A stretch of 64,000 bases of DNA, from positions 5,734,001 to 5,798,000 of the forward strand of contig NC_134017.1 in the NCBI RefSeq assembly GCF_040712315.1. Reading direction: 5' to 3'. Positions 11,409 to 22,209 of the stretch are shown in pieces. The stretch's first letter is position 1. The number at the start of each line of letters is the position of its first letter. The position numbers were made by a program, and so were the translations under genes. The notes below the pieces were generated by a model. That model had not been told where the DNA came from. It saw only the letters and a list, made by a program, of their open reading frames with translations, and searched no databases. Source of the DNA: Castanea sativa (lineage: Eukaryota; Streptophyta; Magnoliopsida; Fagales; Fagaceae).

Positions 11409-11619
11409 AGCACATGACAACTACCAATCGCTTGCCACATGGAAAATCAATCGTTCACGTTGCCATTTATTATCTCATGACAATTACCAACCTGCCATAT
11501 GGCAAGTCAATTGTTCATGCTGCCATTTATGGTTCCTTTACTGCGAGGAAACTTAGGTGTCTCAACGCACATGCTGCTTCTTTCCTTTGCCCTTCAATGT
11601 GTCTCAATACACATGCAGG

Positions 11620-12198
11620 CAGTGACGGAGCAATATTAAAAGTGAAATTAATCTAAAAAATACTAATAAAAAATAATAACAGAATAAATAAAAAATTATA
11701 AGCAAATATGAATATATTTCATATTATTAAAATAAATAAACAAAAATAACAAATTCATTGCTACTAAAAAATTTACAAATTGATGGAGTAAAAATGTGAT
11801 TAGTGTTACTTAAAAAAATATAATGAATAAATGTTTGAAATTATTTTTTTTGATTGGTGACATGCTAATTTGTAAGATATAAGTAGTAAAATATGTAGTA
11901 TCCTAGCATCATTCAAGAATAAAACGCTATAAAAAGTATCATAAATAGTAAAAATTGTATAAATAATGATATAAAATTAAAATTTAAAAAAATAGTGAAA
12001 TAGGTGACATCGGACAAGACAAATGTTTGGTGTTTGTGAACCTTTTTTTTCCTTTCTTTTTCTTGAGAGTCATGTTCAACCAAGAAGTCATTTTTTTTTT
12101 CCTCCATGTCAGTAAGTACTTGAGTACTGATGCTAAAAAATTTTAGGAGTCAGGGGGGCAGGTGCCCCCCCCCTCGCCCCCCCCTGGCTCCGACAGTG
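11620..12198. mobile_element. Non-autonomous hAT-type transposon, second family
   Basis: A 579-bp element starts CAGTGACGGAGC and ends GGCTCCGACAGTG, which are inverted ends of the CAGTGnCGGAGC type. The flanks CATGCAGG (612-619 of the 11-kb block, that is 11612-11619) and CATACAGG (12199-12206) are an 8-bp target duplication with one difference. The inside is AT-rich without a transposase. It sits within decayed ankyrin-gene sequence, splitting CATGCAGG from GTAAACATTG. Confidence 0.85.
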
Positions 12199-13319
12199 CA
12201 TACAGGTAAACATTGATTAGTTCATTTGAGTGCTATTTATGGTTTGTTCGATTAGGTGAATTTTAGGCAAAATGAAGAGAAAAGGTAAGGAAAAGAAATT
12301 TATTGGAGTACCTGTTTTAGTGGATTTGTGGGAGGAAAACGGATAGGCACACCAAAATATTTTCAGTTTCTAACTTTCTTTTGTTTTCATTTCTTTTGAT
12401 TTTTTTTTTCATTTTCTATTATACAATTATACTATTTGTTTCATTTTTTTTTTGTTGTTGTCTTCTTTTAGTTTTCTTATTCTTTGTACTTCTCATACCT
12501 TTTTATTTTTTGTGCTCATATGTTTTAGTTCCTTTGGGTTGTGCTCTTGCGAAAAGAAATGAGAATTTTTTTTTTTTTTGAAGGGTCCATACACACTTTT
12601 TTTTTAATAGAAGAATTTGTTACATTTTTTATTTATTTAATAGAGGCATACTTGTAAATTTATACCAAATTTATTTTTTATCATCTCAATTTTCTTCTCA
12701 ACCAAATAAACGAATTTTTTCTTCTCTCCACTTTTATGTCATCCCAACCAAATACATATAAGAGAAAACTAAATATTTTTTATGCTCTCACTTTTTTGTT
12801 CTTTTGAAATTTTCTATCTTCCCACTTTTCTACTCCTCCAATCAAATGGATCATTATAGTTCCTTTAACACAATGGAAAATAGGTAATTATCAATTTTAA
12901 GGTTTCTCATTACGCATATTTTTTCCCCCTTAAATGTATCTCAATACAAACATAGGTAAAACATTGATTAATTAGGTCTATCTTTTTTTTTTTTTTTAAA
13001 CCAACTGTTCACGCTACAATTATTCTTCCTCTTTGCCAAGAGGAAAGTATGTAATTTTCTATTTTAGGGTGTCTCAATACACACCTTTTTTTTTTTTTTT
13101 CATCAACGTGTCTCAACTCTCAATACATATAGTCACGTACATGTATAAACATTGATTAGATTATCTTATTATTATTACTTTTTTCCAAGATCATTTGTGT
13201 GGGTTTTTATGAGCCTATCTTGTGTGATGCACACTTGTGTGACACCCATGATCATCCCTATATATCCTCGCTCTAATTGTGAAAGGGATCACAAAAGTTT
13301 AAGCCTGAGGGTTTGGGCC

Positions 13320-13421
<102 letters not shown>

Positions 13422-13887
13422 ACAAGTTATTACACAAACGTTGTCACAGCTTTGCAGTGTGATTCACTGTAAGCAACGGATAAAAAGTTGTCTTCATATG
13501 AAAGTAGCAGATAGCTAATCATATGTTGTGGTACTAAAATTATTGTTGAGTCCTTGCCTCTCTTTGGGTCTTGAGACCAAGAAGAACACTATTGAAAATA
13601 TCTTCCTCTAAACCATGAAGATGTTGTCTCCACATCTCTCTATTCCAATTTCAAATCTTTGAGGTTTTAGGATCCTACGATCCCAAATTGTAAAATCGAT
13701 CTGGATCATTTTAAAGTAATAGAGTTAGAGTAGAATTGCGCTCCCAATCTTAATTAGGATCGTGATCTGAAGGCTATTCTTATAATATACAATCTCAGAT
13801 GAACAAAAATATTATATTTTCATCAGTGTTCAAAGCTCATTGTTGACTGATTATATTTTATTTCAATTGTTATCGATTGTGTACCAG

Positions 13888-14436
13888 ATATCCTAGATAC
13901 TGTTTTGAAAAGCCTACCAGATGATATCCTCACAGTGAAAGACGATAAAAAGCATGACTCCTCTTTTCTATGCTGCATCAATAGGTTATCTTGACGGTGT
14001 TGAAATCTTACTAAAAAAACCTACAAAATGTGGTGCATACGATCAGAGAGATACGGATGGCTATTATTCCATTCATATAGCATCCAGGAAAGGTCATATT
14101 CAGGTAATTAAAAAGTTTCTTGATAAATATCCAGATATGATTGAGTTGCTCAATGAAGAGGGTCAAAACATTTTGCACGTAGCAGCTATGTATAGGAAAG
14201 CCAAAGTGGTAGCTCATATGCTAAAAAGACATGATCTTAAAGTTGAAATGCTTATCAATAATGAAGACGAAAATGGAAACACCCCTTTACATTTGGTCAC
14301 CATGAAAGGGCATCCTATGGTTGTTAGCATTTTGACATGGGACAAAAGAGTTGATTTAAAGGCTTTGAATAAAGAAGGCAAGAGAGCGCTTGACATTGCA
14401 TTAAACGACAGTGGGCAAAATCCCTCATTTGGAGAG
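13888..14436 (+). pseudogene. Ankyrin-repeat exon of the ACD6-like gene (frameshift near its start)
   Basis: An acceptor (GTGTACCAG, ending 13887) opens a frame reading ILDTVLKSLPDDILTVKDDKK. At about 13950 the frame shifts by one or two bases, and the ankyrin frame starting MTPLFYAASIGY (13954) takes over and stays open. It has about four to five repeats with cores DGYYSIHIASRKGH, GQNILHVAAMYRK, NGNTPLHLVTMKGH and KEGKRALDIAL. Splicing from GAG|GTATGT at 14437 to CAG|CGA at 14803 is phase 0 and joins it to the membrane exon. If translation began at 13954, a protein of about 370 residues would be possible, so reduced function cannot be ruled out. Confidence 0.78.
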
Positions 14437-14802
14437 GTATGTGAACATTTAAAGGTTGGCACAATTGAAAATCTTCTATCAATTTGATTTAAACCTCTTT
14501 TGTAGTAGAAAATTTTGTTCCAGAGGCAGACACTATATATGTCATTGTTATATATATATGATATCACCAAATTATTTTTTAATTAATATTTTGAAATTCT
14601 TCCATTATATTATAAGATTTCTTTGATCTATGATCTTCTTAATATTTTGCTAAGCGTATGTGTAGTATGGATAGTCTATTGTAGACTGCAGGCTTGTGTG
14701 CATTGAACAGTGACATTTAAAAAAAAATTAAAAAATTAACGTGCATATTGTTCAGAGCTCATTGTTGACTGATTAAAAAATAATTTCTCGTTTACCATGC
14801 AG

Positions 14803-15432
14803 CGATTGACATGGGAAGCCTTGAGATATGTTAGCGGCCCAAGGGCTCCTCCTCGACGCATTAGTAGGGAGAACCCGCAAAGTTCAAAGGTTGAAAAGAC
14901 ACTAAGCACAGACAAATACAAGGGAAGGACTGACACTCTCTTGTTGGTCGCAACCCTTGTGGCCACTGTAACTTTTGCTGCGGCTTTCACCATGCCAGGT
15001 GGCTACAACGGCCCTGGAGGAATGACAACTTTCCTAAAGAAGCCCATGTTCCATGTGTTCGTAATTAGCAACACCATAGCTATGTATAGCGCCATTACTG
15101 CTGTTGTTGCTGTCATTTGGGCCCATTTAGGTGATCTTAAGCTGTTCATTGCTGCCTATAAGTTTAGCTTGCCATTTTTGGGACTAGCTATAACAATGGT
15201 CTCCTTAGCTTTCATGGTAGGTAATTATCTAGTATTGAGAGACCTCAGCTGGCTTGCCTATCTAGTTTTGTGCATTGGCTCATTTTCCCTCTTCACTTTC
15301 TCAATAATATTTTTTCCACTTTTTTTACCAAATTCCTCGCCCCATCCTATCATTCGTTACCTCCTCCGCTACCCATTTTACCTTCTGATTATATTTACTA
15401 GGTGTGACACTGATGATGAGGATGAAGAGTAA
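14803..15432 (+). CDS. PGG-domain membrane exon of the ankyrin/ACD6-like gene
   Basis: This terminal exon is fully open and begins RLTWEALRYVSGPRAPP. A short basic stretch is followed by the PGG domain at about exon residues 45-75 (KGRTDTLLLVATLVATVTF, then AAFTMPGGYN). Three more hydrophobic segments follow, near residues 82-107, 114-138 and 144-170, and the exon ends in an acidic tail, DTDDEDEE. PGG-domain ankyrin proteins such as ACD6 and ITN1 sit in membranes; family members act in salicylate-linked defence and salt response. The 366-bp intron upstream (14437-14802) has canonical ends. This is the best preserved host coding sequence in the window, but the 5' half of its gene is broken. 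Confidence 0.85.
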   Translation, partial: RLTWEALRYVSGPRAPPRRISRENPQSSKVEKTLSTDKYKGRTDTLLLVATLVATVTFAAAFTMPGGYNGPGGMTTFLKKPMFHVFVISNTIAMYSAITAVVAVIWAHLGDLKLFIAAYKFSLPFLGLAITMVSLAFMVGNYLVLRDLSWLAYLVLCIGSFSLFTFSIIFFPLFLPNSSPHPIIRYLLRYPFYLLIIFTRCDTDDEDEE

Positions 15433-16995
15433 TCTCCTCTACATATGTTGTCTTGATACGGACCTGGCATTGAACATGCTTGCAGAGATCGATGGAGAAC
15501 ATTAATTTATGTTAAGTTGGTCGTTATTTTAGTCTGTTAAAATTTTGCAGATTCTTCAAATAGAGATATTCAAATATCATGTCTAAGGAGTTTGGGTTTC
15601 CTCAAAAAGCCCAGTATTGTATTTATCTTGAAATTCTGTTGTTTTCTCTTTTATACAACTATAGTCTATTTAGTCTGCCATTGTCACACATTGATATGAC
15701 GTATGTTTTGGTTACAAATGTTAAGGACTCACTATATTAACAACTCTATTGATGTTGTACGTTATGGTTACTGTAAGGAAATTTAGAATCTTGGTTGAAA
15801 ATACATCAATATTAATCAACTTGTTAAATTAATCAGTTATATATATGAACTCAGAATGATTTTTAGGTTAATTCCCACGAAGCAACTGCCATATGAAAAA
15901 TAACAAACAACCAAACAAATAATACAACATATAGTGATGCAGGAAAAATTATTCCAAAGTAAAATAAAATTCTGAGGGCTTAACCACCAACCCCAAAGGC
16001 AAAACATATCCACTATATAGAATTTAAGTTTCCAAAAAGAAAAATCCTACTCTAATTTACTACCTCATATAAAACTTTAGCTAGCATTACCAAATGCAGC
16101 TATAAATTAAGGAACTCTTCTATATGTAGGTGTGAAGGACTCTTCTATTAAGGGACTCATCTATACAATCAAAGGTGATAGGAATCAAATGATCAATGAT
16201 AGAAATGAAATGATCCTTAGTCTCTCTTACTCTCAATCTAGCAGTTTTTCGAGAGAGCTAGGCCTCCAATGATTCTTTGAGGGAATCAACCTCCAATAGC
16301 ACCTCAAAGAGAACTATTCAATATATTATTCTTCAATGAATCCACATTACAATCAGTGTTTAGTCTTACACCCTCCTCACTAACTAATAGAGTACAATAC
16401 ATTGCAGCTTAGTCACTTAACTAAGTACAAACTTCTAATGCATTACTTAACTAACTCAACTAACTCTATACAAGCATCCCCTACACCTCTGTACAAGCAT
16501 CCACTACACCTAAATACAGCAGCAATACACTACACCAAATAGTAGTAATACTTATACCAGAGCCTTAACAAAAGGCCTCCCAAAAAAAAAAAAAAAAAAG
16601 AAATAGCAAACTTTTTTTTTTCAACAAATGAGTGTGAAGGATTTGAACCAAAGGTTTTTCTCATGAGAGAGATCAAACATTGCCACAAAATCACTTGGTT
16701 TTAGATAATTAGGTTTTAAACATTGCCACTATAAATTAACATAACTACATATTTTAAAAATCTAATAATTGGATTGCATCTTTAGTATGTGCTTAACACA
16801 TGTTAAATTTCGTGCCAATTACTATTAGATCTGTAAACTAAATTCATTATTTTAAACTACAAAAATTTGAAATTTAAACATTTGATTGATAACATAACTA
16901 TTAATCTTTGATCTTCTGAAAATTTTGCAAGTATGGAAGATATAAGAAGAAAAAGTAAAGTTGTAGCCAAACTTTATCCATTAGTAAATACTTTA
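15433..16995. other. Intergenic DNA
   Basis: 3' flank of the ankyrin gene, then AT-rich DNA. There is a C- and A-rich stretch at 16330-16560 with repeated CTACACC and TTAACTAACT words, and an A18 run near 16582. I see no coding unit. Confidence 0.5.
16600..16705 (-). repeat. Possible tRNA-derived SINE fragment
   Basis: Read on the minus strand, GTGGCAATGTTTGA resembles an A box and GGTTCAAATCC matches a B box about 30 bases downstream, followed near the 3' end by an A-rich run. The boundaries are not clear. Confidence 0.35.
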
Positions 16996-17732
16996 TGTTA
17001 AGGTCATATGTTTTGTAATTGGCTAATCCTTAGACAAAATGTACTTTACTTGTAGTTGGGTAAATCTAAGATGAGTTTAGTACTTCAAGAAATATCTTGT
17101 TTAAGTCAAGTATTAAATACATGAAGATTAGTCCAAGAAACAAGTGAAAAAAAAAACTGTTCATTAAGACTTGACAGATATATCTATCGAGAATTACGAT
17201 TTCAGAATTTTTAGGGTTTTGTAACCGAGTGCTTCCAAATCTTCATTTTTGATGAAGTGATGAAGTGATGAAGTGAAGAACTTTGCAGCCAACAACATTT
17301 ATTCAAATTGCTGGAGTTAGTTATGTACTGGAATCCGTGCAAAGGGTTAGTCACAAATTAAAGGTTTGTGCATTAAGGGAAAAAAAGGCTACTACAAGAT
17401 CAAGTCTAATTGGGTATTAAAGTGAAGGTTCAATTGTAGGTTAGTATTTCAGGATAAGCTAGGGTAGTTGGTAAGATTCCTTATATTTGTAACTCCTTGA
17501 TTGTTGATTAGTGGATTTTAGGGAGTGGTGATCTTAAAATCACTTAGTAGGGTTTTTGCCTTGCGAGGTTTTTCTCATTTGTCAACAAATCACCGTGTCA
17601 AATTTATTTTCTGCTACATTTAGTATTTTTGGTGATTTGTTGGTGCCTTCACAATTTGCATGCAATTGAACCTAATTAATTAACTTGGGTAATTGAATTA
17701 ATTAATCGGGGTCAAGCTATTTTAACCCAACA
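16996..17732 (+). mobile_element. Copia-type solo LTR
   Basis: A 737-bp unit begins TGTTAAGG and ends CCCAACA. CTTTA occurs on both sides (16991-16995 and 17733-17737), a perfect 5-bp target duplication. No primer site or internal region follows, so it is a solo LTR made by recombination between two LTRs. It matches, in reverse, the 57849-58848 LTR. Shared stretches include AATTGGCTAATCCTT early and GGTGATTTGTTGG-like and AACCTAATTAATT sequence late. Confidence 0.88.
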
Positions 17733-18934
17733 CTTTAATTATATAATATAATTATGGCATAACAAGTAGCTTATTTTGTATACATGTGTTGCATACACAT
17801 AAAGGTAATAAAGTTTATATTTATAAGCTATGCGAATATTATTGGGGTTATTACTTAATCGATAGCATGTGCAGACGACTAAATTCTTAGTTCGAAATAA
17901 ATCAAATAAGTAAAATAGTTTCACAAATGCAAATTTGTATTGATGAACGTATAGTACAATTCTTTGTAATTATAAAAGAGTGATCCTCTGATTCGATCTT
18001 CTTGAAAGATTTTTTAATTGGAATTGCGGTAATATAATTTTGATTCGAACACTGAATGTACTTCAATTTGGCTGAAGAATGGATCAACGATATTTGAAAC
18101 GAAATTACAATGATTCTCTAGCTACGAGCTTGTTAGAAATTCTTTGTTCTTTGTGTTCTTTGCATTCTTGATACGTTCTTCGTGTTCTTGGCGTTCTTCA
18201 TCTTCAAAGGTTTGTGATGGAAGTTCTTCGGTGCTTTAGAGGCTTGAATCCATAGAGCTTTGTTGATTTGTGGTTTGTTGAGGTTTCTGGAGGCTTTCGA
18301 GCTTGATTCCAGTGAACTTTGAGATCTAGGTTGACAGCTTGGATGGTTTTTGCTTCGAATATTCTTTGGTTTTGAAGTTGAAGTTCTTGGAGGCTTCGAG
18401 GTTTGATTCCTACAGAGCTTCTGTATTTCTGAGTGCTTCTGAATCTTCTTCAATGCTGCTTATGCTCTAGATGGCTTTTTTATGTCCCCTTAAATGTCTT
18501 AGGAAGACTTCTATTTATAGGAGTTTGAGGGTGGGTGAGCGACACATGGCGGAGTCTGATTGGTGACACATGTCACAGCTTAATTGGTCCGCTTATGTCA
18601 TCACTTACACATGCTGGATTGCTTGTGTCATCGCTTACACATGCTAATGCGTTTCATGCCTCTATTTCAATGACACTTGGCAAATTTCTATTGGTTTCTG
18701 AATAGTGATAGCAAAATCTAGCAACAGTACGTGGCACTTTGTAATTGGTTATATTTTATGAACTTGGTAATATGATGTGTCAGCTTGTAATAGGTCAGGA
18801 ATTTTCCCTCTCTACAAATGCCCCCTCGAGACTCGTGCATGCACACAGTTTTGGAGTGTGGTGAGTGAATGAGTCTTGAAAATGGATTTTTATACTTGAC
18901 TCTTCCAGTGAAATAGTTGAAGGTGGTGGAGCTT

Positions 18935-19720
18935 TTAACAGGATGAAGTAATTTCAGAAGAGTAGACCCACCCATATGAAAGGCTTTGATGAGACTAAGA
19001 AGGGGTCTGTGAGTATTTGAATGTACTCGCGTGACCGAGTTTTCTCAACAGAGGTTAAGTTGAAGTAATTTCAAAAGAGTGTTCCATGGTATTTGGAGTG
19101 GATTGGTGAGGCTGAAAGTTATTGCAAGAAGTTGGATGTACTTGCAAGATTGAATCATTTCAATAGAGGTTAAGCTGAGGTAATTTCAAAAGAGTATTTT
19201 GGATCGTTGGTGGCGATCACAGGGTGTAGAAGATGGAGAAGAGGTGAGGATGTTGGCTGGGTATAGCATGCAGATCTATGGGGCTAGCCTCCCATTTTAA
19301 GAACTTTTGGTGAAGTTATATCTGAAGGATATACTTCGGATCACGGAGAGAACATGTGGGAGAGTGGTTGAATGTGCATGTGTTATTGTATCACTCAGGT
19401 TAAGTTGAGGTAATTTCAGAAGCTTATGGATTCTAGGTGTGCTGATGTTGGTGGTGAAGAAGATAGAAATGAAAATGAAGTGAATGAGTGAAACAAATGA
19501 CAGCATGGTGCTGGCCCTGTACGTTGGGGACTCTCTGGTGTAGATGTTTCTAGGAAGTACACCTTGGGATGCGGGACTAACTGCATGCTGAATGAGGTCC
19601 GATAGCAAGTCAATGTGCCTGTGTAACTGGACCATGCAGACGGACATTAAATTGAAGTAATTTCAGAAGTATATTTTTTGAAATTCTTCAAGCTGATTTT
19701 AAGTTGGAGTAATTCCAGAA
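18935..19720. repeat. Spaced short repeat around GTAATTTCA(G/A)AAG in the Tat LTR
   Basis: The word (G)AGGTTAAGTTGA(A/G)GTAATTTCA(G/A)AAG, or its core, recurs near 18945, 19060, 19170, 19407, 19655 and 19700 at irregular spacing. This suggests old duplication inside the LTR. Confidence 0.65.
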
Positions 19721-20789
19721 AGTGTGTTTTAAGATACCAATAACGATGACCTTTGGGCCCCACACTGGTGGGAACATGGAATAAGGCTTTGATGACCATT
19801 TATTGACACCAAAGGCTGATTTCTGATGAGCTGGTACCTTAGAGGTCATTGTAAGTGTTGGATGGGAGACAATTTGTAGGATACCCCAACACGTTTTACA
19901 ACCTTCACCTAATGCCACTTGTTGGAAAAGCACAAAAGATGAAAGATGGAGTTAACTTATGATCCTGGTTTTAGAAACCAGCCAAGTTACTATTTGTTTC
20001 AAACTGCTGCTTTTGATGGGAGACCAAGTAGTTGGAGAGAGACTATGAGAACATTGATCTTAGGAATAGGTGTCTCTGCCGGACTTAGATTTCCTGGCCA
20101 ACCAAGTCCAAGGAAGCACGGAACAACGATGCAGACCTTATTATGAGTAACTTTATGGATAATGAGGTCGTTAAGTGAGGAAACAAAATTTTTTTGGATC
20201 CTAAAACAACGATGATGTTGTGAGAAGGGTTTCTACTGAACCATGAAAGGGTTGATTTCAAACTGATTATGAAGCAATTTTGGTTTCTAGGAGTTGAGAA
20301 TGATAAGGTCACAGTGAGAAATGGCTGTGAGAATAAGGATTTGAAAATTTGAAAGAAGCAAATCTTCATTTCATGATTCAGTGTGTTTTTCTTGATAAGT
20401 TTTTGATGTATCCGACCATTCTATTTATTGCGGAGAGATGAAGAACGGCAGTTGAGAATGGTGGATGAGACTTTTTGGTGAGAATGGTGGACGAGAAAGG
20501 TAGGTGTCGAATGGGAATGGTAGGTCGGAGACTGGTAGGCACCGAATGGGAATGGTAGGCTGGAGTAGTGACTTAATGCAATTTCAAGTTCGAGACACAC
20601 TTGTGAGAGTTCATCTGCTCTTTGAAAGGGAAGTCTTGATGAAGTTTGGAGGATAATCTTGAGGGAATCCAGACCAAATGGACGGATCTCAAATTTTGAT
20701 CATGAGAGCTTAAATTTTGGACATTGCTAGTACTTCGAAGAAGTGGGTCAGATTGGTGGTTTCCAAGTCCAAAAAAAAATACGTAAATT

Positions 20790-21150
20790 TCAAAATCAGA
20801 ATCTTTGTGAAAATTTGAATAGGACAAGCTTTGCTCGACCATCTTGATTCTTGGTCAAAGTTCACATCAAAGCCAACAGTTGTAGAATCGCACTATTTGA
20901 GAAATTTTGGATTCTCAAATGAATAAATAGACCCCAAAATTGGAACGTACGTGAAAAATCGGGCAAGACAAGCCCTTGTCAAAAATTTTGACTTTTGGTC
21001 AAGATTTGTGCAAAAGTCAACTTTCTAGAAATTGGACCGTTGTGCAATTTCAAGTCTCAGTTGAAGAAACAGATCCCAAAATTGGAATGTACTCGAAAAA
21101 TTGAGTAGGACAGGTCCGTTTTGAAAATTTTGACTTTTTGGTCAAAGCCC
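20790..21150. repeat. ~157-bp tandem repeat, about 2.5 copies, in the Tat LTR
   Basis: CCCCAAAATTGGAA/CCCAAAATTGGAA (about 20933 and 21090) and TTTTGACTTTTGGTCAA (about 20985 and 21130, with an earlier partial copy) recur with a period near 157 bases. Confidence 0.65.
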
Positions 21151-21155
21151 TTTTC

Positions 21156-21188
<33 letters not shown>

Positions 21189-21404
21189 TTTGAGAAGGTT
21201 CGGATCTAGGTCAGTTTTCCAGGTCGGTCCAGGTCAAACCGGTTGGTGGAGGATGACATCATCCATGACGTCATAGCGCTGGAGGGCGTGTCGATGTGTG
21301 GCGCGTGCACGTGCGTGAGAGAATAGCCGGCGCGTGTGAGAGCGTGGAAGGTGAGGGTGGCGCGTGGGAGCACGTGAACTTGATGCTGGGTTCTCCGAAG
21401 CATC

Positions 21405-21765
21405 TGGTGGCGCGTGACTTGGCATCTGAACCTAATATTTTTAGGTTTTGTAGATCTAAGGCCGTTAAAGACCCTTGTAGGTTCAATTTTGTGAAATTAT
21501 GAATAGATGTGCATACTTTTGGACCTGAAATTTTTAGGTTTTGTAGATCGAAGGCCGATGGCTCTAGTGGTGGCATAAGTTTTGTAAAAGTTTTCTCAGA
21601 TGTGTGCAAATTTGAATGAGAAACCCGCGGATTGTTGAGAATTTGTGGCCATGTGCAGCAGCTCGTGGCTAGGCATCTGGGCTTGGAATTTTTAGGTTTA
21701 GTGGATTGAAGGCCATAGAAGACTCCTGTGGGTTGATTTTTGTGACACCTTGTCAGAAGTTTTAG
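21405..21765. repeat. Three-copy repeat around TTTTTAGGTTTTGTAGAT in the Tat LTR
   Basis: Near 21435, 21528 and 21687 the sequence reads ATTTTTAGGTTT(T/A)GT(A/G)GAT followed by (C/T)AAGGCC and, downstream, GGTT-AATTTTTGTGA-like words. The copies are 95-160 bases apart. Confidence 0.6.
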
Positions 21766-22025
21766 AAATCCGAAAGAGAAGCCAGCAGGCATTGTTGGAC
21801 TTTGTTGCCATCTTCTTGTTTGTTCGAAGTCCTATGAAGATTTCTGTGGGTTGATTTGTGGTGATAGCATTACTCTTGAACAATATGCAGACTAGAACTT
21901 CAACCCAAGTCTAGTGCAATAAATTATTTCTAACAACATGATCTTCTGGGGGCAGTTAGCACAGTATTCTTTGAAAGTATGGTACTTTGCCTTTCCACAG
22001 CTCTCTGATATTTTCCAAAGACTCC

Positions 22026-22033
22026 TATATAAA
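22026..22033 (+). promoter_or_regulatory. Candidate TATA box of the antisense ORF
   Basis: TATATAAA lies between the Tat 3' LTR and the plus-strand ORF, 177 bases before its ATG. A donor-like GTGG|GTAATG (about 22077) and a pyrimidine-rich acceptor ending TTTTTAAG (22204) could remove a leader intron. This is inference from sequence only. Confidence 0.45.
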
Positions 22034-22209
22034 GCCACTCGAGGCATGCACTAAGTTTGTACAATATGCTTTTAGTGGGTAATGTAATATAAGTATAGAG
22101 AAACTATCTTTTTACTTCTTTTTATTTATTATTTAATTGTTATTATTTTTTTTCACTCTTTTTTTTAATTAATAATTTTTTTTTCTCTACTTGTTTTTTT
22201 TAAGGTATC

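Larger units (their letters stand above)
17870..21936 (-). repeat. 3' LTR of the Tat element (~4.07 kb)
   Basis: On the minus strand it begins TGTTAGAAATAATTTATTGC (at 21936) and ends GTCGTCTGCA (at 17870). Its outer 0.7 kb aligns with 32859-33394. LTRs of 4 kb are usual in Ogre/Tat elements. Several internal repeats are present. I find no coding signal in it. Confidence 0.8.

Noticed and set aside
12381..12581. Phe/Leu-rich open frame
   Set aside because: T-rich low-complexity DNA.
18133..18453. 106-codon minus-strand Lys/Ser-rich frame, repeated at 32987-33268
   Set aside because: Conserved only because both lie in the two LTRs of the Tat element; not a gene.
21271..21792. 173-codon minus-strand open frame
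   Set aside because: Lies in the Tat 3' LTR over a three-copy DNA repeat; composition follows the repeat and no domain is recognised.
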